Assembly (NCBI GenBank): GCA_015206785.1
Contig: JADEZQ010000018.1
Coordinates: 1-34,689 of the forward strand
Source of the DNA: Quinella sp. 2Q5
GTDB taxonomy: Bacteria; Bacillota; Negativicutes; Selenomonadales; Selenomonadaceae
Direction: 5' to 3'
Length of the DNA: 34,689 bases
A program made the position numbers and the translations under genes. Position 1 is the first letter of the stretch. Each line of letters opens with the position of its first letter. Under the pieces are notes generated by a model. It was not told where the DNA came from. It saw only the letters and a list, made by a program, of their open reading frames with translations, and did not search any database. This document shows positions 32,169 to 34,689 of this stretch, one piece after another.

Positions 32169-32738
32169 CTAAAATTTGTAACTCATTAAAACTTCTCCGC
32201 TGTCGAGGTCGAAAATTTTAATATCTTCGTCGGTAATGACGGCGACGGAAGTTTTTTTGTCCTCACGATTTGTAAGGTATGGGGACGGCGTACCAGGATT
32301 AAGGAAAATTGTATTGCCGCGTTTTTCCAAAACATTTTTGTGAACGTGACCAGTTATGAAGATGTCCGCTTTAAGATGCGCCGCCATAGAATTTTTTTCT
32401 TCGTCACTCATGACGGTGTGTCCGTGCGTTACGACAATTCGTTTGCCATTGGCGAAAACGTAAGCATACGGCGCTTGAATCGGAACTTCAATAACCATTT
32501 GGTCGACTTCCGAATCACAGTTGCCACGACAAATTATAATTGGAATTTCCGAATTGTTAATGCGATTAGCAAGAGCTTTTGGCGCGTAGTCATCACCTTT
32601 GCAATTTGGATTATTTGGACCGTGATTGAGTACGTCGCCCGCGTGCAAGATTAAATCTGCACCGTCAAAAAATTTTTCACAAGCCTGTACAAATCGTCCT
32701 TCGTAACCGTGCGTATCGCTGATAACTCCAATTTTCAT
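32169..32738 (-). CDS. YfcE/MJ0936-type metallophosphodiesterase
   Basis: 189 residues. Calcineurin-like phosphoesterase with all metal motifs: IGVISDTHGYEGRF, DLILHAGDVLNHG, ICRGNCDSEVDQM, IVVTHGHTVM and ADIFITGHVHKN. YfcE acts on small phosphodiesters; the physiological substrate is not known. ATG at 32738 has AGGAGG nine bases upstream; the in-frame ATG three codons earlier touches that site. A promoter lies upstream, and rbfA follows after 9 bp on the same strand. Confidence 0.93.
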   Translation of the reverse strand: MKIGVISDTHGYEGRFVQACEKFFDGADLILHAGDVLNHGPNNPNCKGDDYAPKALANRINNSEIPIIICRGNCDSEVDQMVIEVPIQAPYAYVFANGKRIVVTHGHTVMSDEEKNSMAAHLKADIFITGHVHKNVLEKRGNTIFLNPGTPSPYLTNREDKKTSVAVITDEDIKIFDLDSGEVLMSYKF

Positions 32739-32767
32739 ATTTATCATCCTCCTAAAAAATTTTCACC

Positions 32768-32795
32768 ACTAACTACTAACTACTGACTACTAACT
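32768..32795. repeat. Four tandem heptamers (ACTAACT)
   Basis: ACTAACT, ACTAACT, ACTGACT, ACTAACT in a row between the phosphoesterase gene and its promoter, so they lie in its 5' leader. Copy number may vary. Confidence 0.85.
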
Positions 32796-32807
32796 ATTTA
32801 CTAAATC

Positions 32808-32836
32808 AGTATAACATTGACAAAAAAATTTTACAA
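32808..32836 (-). promoter_or_regulatory. Promoter of the phosphoesterase-rbfA unit
   Basis: Minus strand TTGTAA (32836-32831), a 17-bp spacer, TATACT (32813-32808). The leader to ATG 32738 is about 65 nt and holds the heptamer repeat. Confidence 0.6.
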
Positions 32837-32874
32837 TAAAAAACCGTACTGAAAAATTTCCTGCGCAGAAAAGT

Positions 32875-32903
32875 TTGTCTACCAATTTTGCACGTGATAT
32901 AAT
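32875..32903 (+). promoter_or_regulatory. Leaderless promoter of the ferredoxin gene
   Basis: TTGTCT (32875-32880), a 17-bp spacer, perfect TATAAT (32898-32903) extended by TGA. The ATG begins seven bases after the -10, exactly where transcription should start. Confidence 0.75.
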
Positions 32904-32909
32904 TTTAAT

Positions 32910-33113
32910 ATGACGAAAGAAATTTTACTTGACGAAAAAATTTGTGTACGGTGCGGCGCTTGCGTTAGCGAATCTGAATTTGGCGGCGTAACTTTCAAAG
33001 ACGGCAAAATTTTTGTCGACAATTCAAAGTGCGAAGATTGGGCGGAAATTATTTCAATCTGTCCAACAGGTGCACTTAAAATGAAACTTTCTGACGGAAA
33101 ATTTTCCTTATAA
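32910..33113 (+). CDS. Small [4Fe-4S] ferredoxin
   Basis: 67 residues. Cluster ligands C12, C15, C18 (ICVRCGACV) and C51 (ISICPTGALKM) make one [4Fe-4S] site, as in monocluster Desulfovibrio/Thermotoga-type ferredoxins; C41 is an additional cysteine. Electron carrier in the cytoplasm. There is no ribosome-binding site, because the promoter -10 lies directly in front of the ATG. The stop lies inside the first copy of a 27-bp tandem duplication. Stand-alone gene, divergent from the phosphoesterase. Confidence 0.92.
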   Translation: MTKEILLDEKICVRCGACVSESEFGGVTFKDGKIFVDNSKCEDWAEIISICPTGALKMKLSDGKFSL

Positions 33114-33147
33114 AATTTTTACGGAAAATTTTCCTTATAAAATTTTT
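33094..33147. repeat. 27-bp perfect tandem duplication with 12-bp palindromes
   Basis: Bases 33094-33120 are repeated exactly at 33121-33147. Each copy contains the palindrome GGAAAATTTTCC (33096-33107 and 33123-33134). The first copy includes the last codons and stop of the ferredoxin gene. The remaining spacer up to 33297 is AT-rich; TTGACA (33244-33249) may belong to the flhF promoter (TAAAAT at 33265, spacing 15), but this is weak. Confidence 0.85.
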
Positions 33148-33297
33148 GTTATAATTTTCCGTAATTCCTAATCGTTAAAATCTACGAAGGAAATTTTCCT
33201 GTAACGTCGAAAGTATCCTAAACTTATTGTTGAACTTTGTTTATTGACAGACAAATTTTTAACATAAAATAAACGCGTTAAGCACAAGGAGACTATC

Positions 33298-34689
33298 TTG
33301 CAGATAAAAGTTTTTAAAGCCGAAACAATGAAAGATGCAATGGCGGAGATGAAGGCGGAACTTGGTGAAGATGCCGTTATACTTCACAGCCGCAAATACA
33401 AAAAAGGCGGGTTTTTTGGTTTCGGCGGAAAAGAAATTATCGAGATAACCGCCGCCGTTGAAGCTGTACCACTTGCTGAAAGAGTACGCGGTATTTATAA
33501 GACACCGCCTAAACAAGTGCCGTTGCCAGAGCTTGAAGGTACAGACGATAACAAAGACGATTCATTTCAATCAACTTTCAATGACGAATTGCCGATTGAT
33601 CGCCCAGATAAGTCGGCTAATTTTGACGACCGCCGCGTTCAATCTGAAAATGAAAAACTTGCTGAAACTATTCGTAACGCGCAAAATCCCGCTGAAACTG
33701 TTGACGTTGACGACGAATCATTAACAGATGATGAAAATGTTTCCGCTGATGAAAATTTGCCGCCTATTGATGAAAATATTTCAGCAGATGAAAATTTGCC
33801 GCCTATTGATGAAAATATTTCAGCTGATGAAAATTTGCCGCCCATTGATGAAAACGTACCAGCCGATGAAAGTTTACAACCGATTGATGAAAATATTTCA
33901 GCAGATGAAAACTTGCCGCCCATTGATGAAAATTTACCAGCAGATGAAAATTTGCCGCCCATTGATGAACAATTACTTCACGAGCAAGCCGCGCAGTTTG
34001 GCTTTACTCCTGAACAATTAGCGCAGGCTCAAGCTATGATGTTCGCGCAGTTCAATCAGTACCAAATGGCAATGGCGCAAATGCAAATGCAAGCTCAAGC
34101 GCAGGCACAAGCACAAGTTGCTGAAATGGCTGAACAAATGCGTGAACGTCACCGCCGCCGTATGTCAACTGCTGGACAAGCTGAAGCCATTAAAACGGCT
34201 AGAATGACTCCTGAAGAGAAAAAAATTCATAACCTTGAAAATGAAGTTGCCCGTATGAAAAATCTTTTGTCGGGCGTCATGGGTCGTAATACGTCGCCTA
34301 ATTCCGTGACTCTGCGTGAAGCTTTAACGTACCAGGAAGTTGACGAAGATATTTTAGATGAAATGGAAACGGACGCCAGCATTGGTGACACGTCTGCAGA
34401 TGTTTTAACCAGCGCGGCGCGATTGACACTTTCAAACTACATTGAGGAACATTTAAAATTTTCAGGTGGCATAAAATTAAATCGTCACGGCTCAAGAATC
34501 GTTGCAGTTTTGGGAACGACGGGCGTGGGTAAAACTACGACGCTTGCTAAAATCGCGGCTAAGTTCGTGCTTGAACATAAAATTGAACCGGTACTTGTGA
34601 CGGCTGACACGTTTAGAATTTCCGCCGTTGACCAGCTGAAAACTTATTCAGATATTTTAGGCTTGCCGCTTGAAATTGTTTATTCGCCT
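33298..34689 (+). CDS. flhF: Flagellar biosynthesis SRP-like GTPase FlhF (3' end outside window)
   Basis: 464 codons to the window edge. TTG at 33298 has AAGGAG six bases upstream. The N-terminal domain is typical of FlhF (IKVFKAETMKDAMAEMKAEL, GEDAVILHSRKYKKGGFFG). Then follow an acidic linker with six 13-residue repeats (about residues 149-226), a Gln/Met/Ala-rich stretch, a charged helix, and the NG GTPase domain with P-loop VLGTTGVGKTTTLAKIAAKF near residue 403 and VTADTFRISAVDQLKTYSDI. FlhF places and helps assemble flagella at the membrane, usually with FlhG. The repeat-rich linker is much longer than usual. Confidence 0.93.
   Translation, partial: MQIKVFKAETMKDAMAEMKAELGEDAVILHSRKYKKGGFFGFGGKEIIEITAAVEAVPLAERVRGIYKTPPKQVPLPELEGTDDNKDDSFQSTFNDELPIDRPDKSANFDDRRVQSENEKLAETIRNAQNPAETVDVDDESLTDDENVSADENLPPIDENISADENLPPIDENISADENLPPIDENVPADESLQPIDENISADENLPPIDENLPADENLPPIDEQLLHEQAAQFGFTPEQLAQAQAMMFAQFNQYQMAMAQMQMQAQAQAQAQVAEMAEQMRERHRRRMSTAGQAEAIKTARMTPEEKKIHNLENEVARMKNLLSGVMGRNTSPNSVTLREALTYQEVDEDILDEMETDASIGDTSADVLTSAARLTLSNYIEEHLKFSGGIKLNRHGSRIVAVLGTTGVGKTTTLAKIAAKFVLEHKIEPVLVTADTFRISAVDQLKTYSDILGLPLEIVYSP
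33742..33975 (+). repeat. Six tandem 39-bp repeats within flhF
   Basis: Each unit encodes a variant of SADENLPPIDENI. Units 1 and 2 are identical in protein; units 3-6 differ at a few positions (for example PADESLQPIDENI in unit 4). In frame, so the copy number can change without breaking the gene. Confidence 0.92.

Noticed and set aside
33742..33975. Regular repeats that might suggest a CRISPR array
   Set aside because: Units are contiguous, in frame and protein-coding within flhF, with no spacers.

Overview
The window looks like a piece of a Gram-negative Firmicute of the class Negativicutes (Selenomonas/Veillonella relatives). Firmicute-type genes (ctsR, the asp23/amaP/DUF2273 envelope cluster, a PRD-type antiterminator, the nusB-ispA-dxs-tlyA-nadK block) occur beside outer-membrane genes (a Kdo transferase-LpxK fusion, a heptosyltransferase-like GT9 protein, GmhB). 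No rRNA, tRNA, IS element or CRISPR array was recognised. Most of the window is GC-rich; the last 2.7 kb (from about 31995) is clearly AT-richer.

Layout. 1-762: end of a hexapeptide acetyltransferase and a short chromate-transporter subunit. 781-2846: hypD and hypE ([NiFe] hydrogenase maturation). 2859-4949: a PRD/EIIB/EIIA transcription regulator, convergent with ilvB (4942-6612, minus). 6613-7151: a gene-poor stretch with a probable attenuated ilvB leader, a decayed XRE-regulator fragment and a terminator. 7152-8848: a lipoprotein LivK-like binding protein translationally coupled to an LRAT-fold protein. 9008-16433 (minus): asp23, amaP, an asp23-like gene, DUF2273 gene, nusB, a strong terminator, then ispA, dxs, tlyA, nadK and an unknown gene. 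16584: ubiX on plus. 17195-20438 (minus): gmhB, histidine phosphatase, trxB, two tandem glutaredoxins and a glutathione peroxidase. 20613: ctsR on plus, then a structured repeat and terminator. 21350-22280 (minus): a 3D-domain protein with a long structured leader, and the end of the next operon. 22278-27274 (minus): waaA-lpxK fusion, tetR, HpcH/HpaI aldolase, flavodoxin-fold reductase, cupin and a frameshifted small ORF. 27407-29718 (plus): GT9 transferase, a second copy of the structured repeat, and a PilM/PilN (GspL)-like protein. 29775-31996 (minus): pgi and the C-terminal part of pgm.

At about 31995 pgm is cut and abuts, base to base, the first 55 codons of rbfA; base composition changes at the same place. 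To its right are a YfcE-like phosphoesterase, a small ferredoxin with an apparently leaderless promoter, and the start of flhF. This is either an assembly chimera or a real recombination junction and is the first thing to settle.

Other notable signals: a very strong excess of the octamer AAAATTTT in all reading frames and in spacers; two diverged copies of a multi-hairpin repeat whose stems co-vary; promoters whose predicted start falls at or a few bases before the ATG; several well-formed promoters (17-bp spacers) and terminators; and a frameshift at the end of the cupin gene. No clearly new defence or biosynthetic system was found; the most promising undescribed items are the structured repeats, the AAAATTTT bias and the LivK-LRAT pair.
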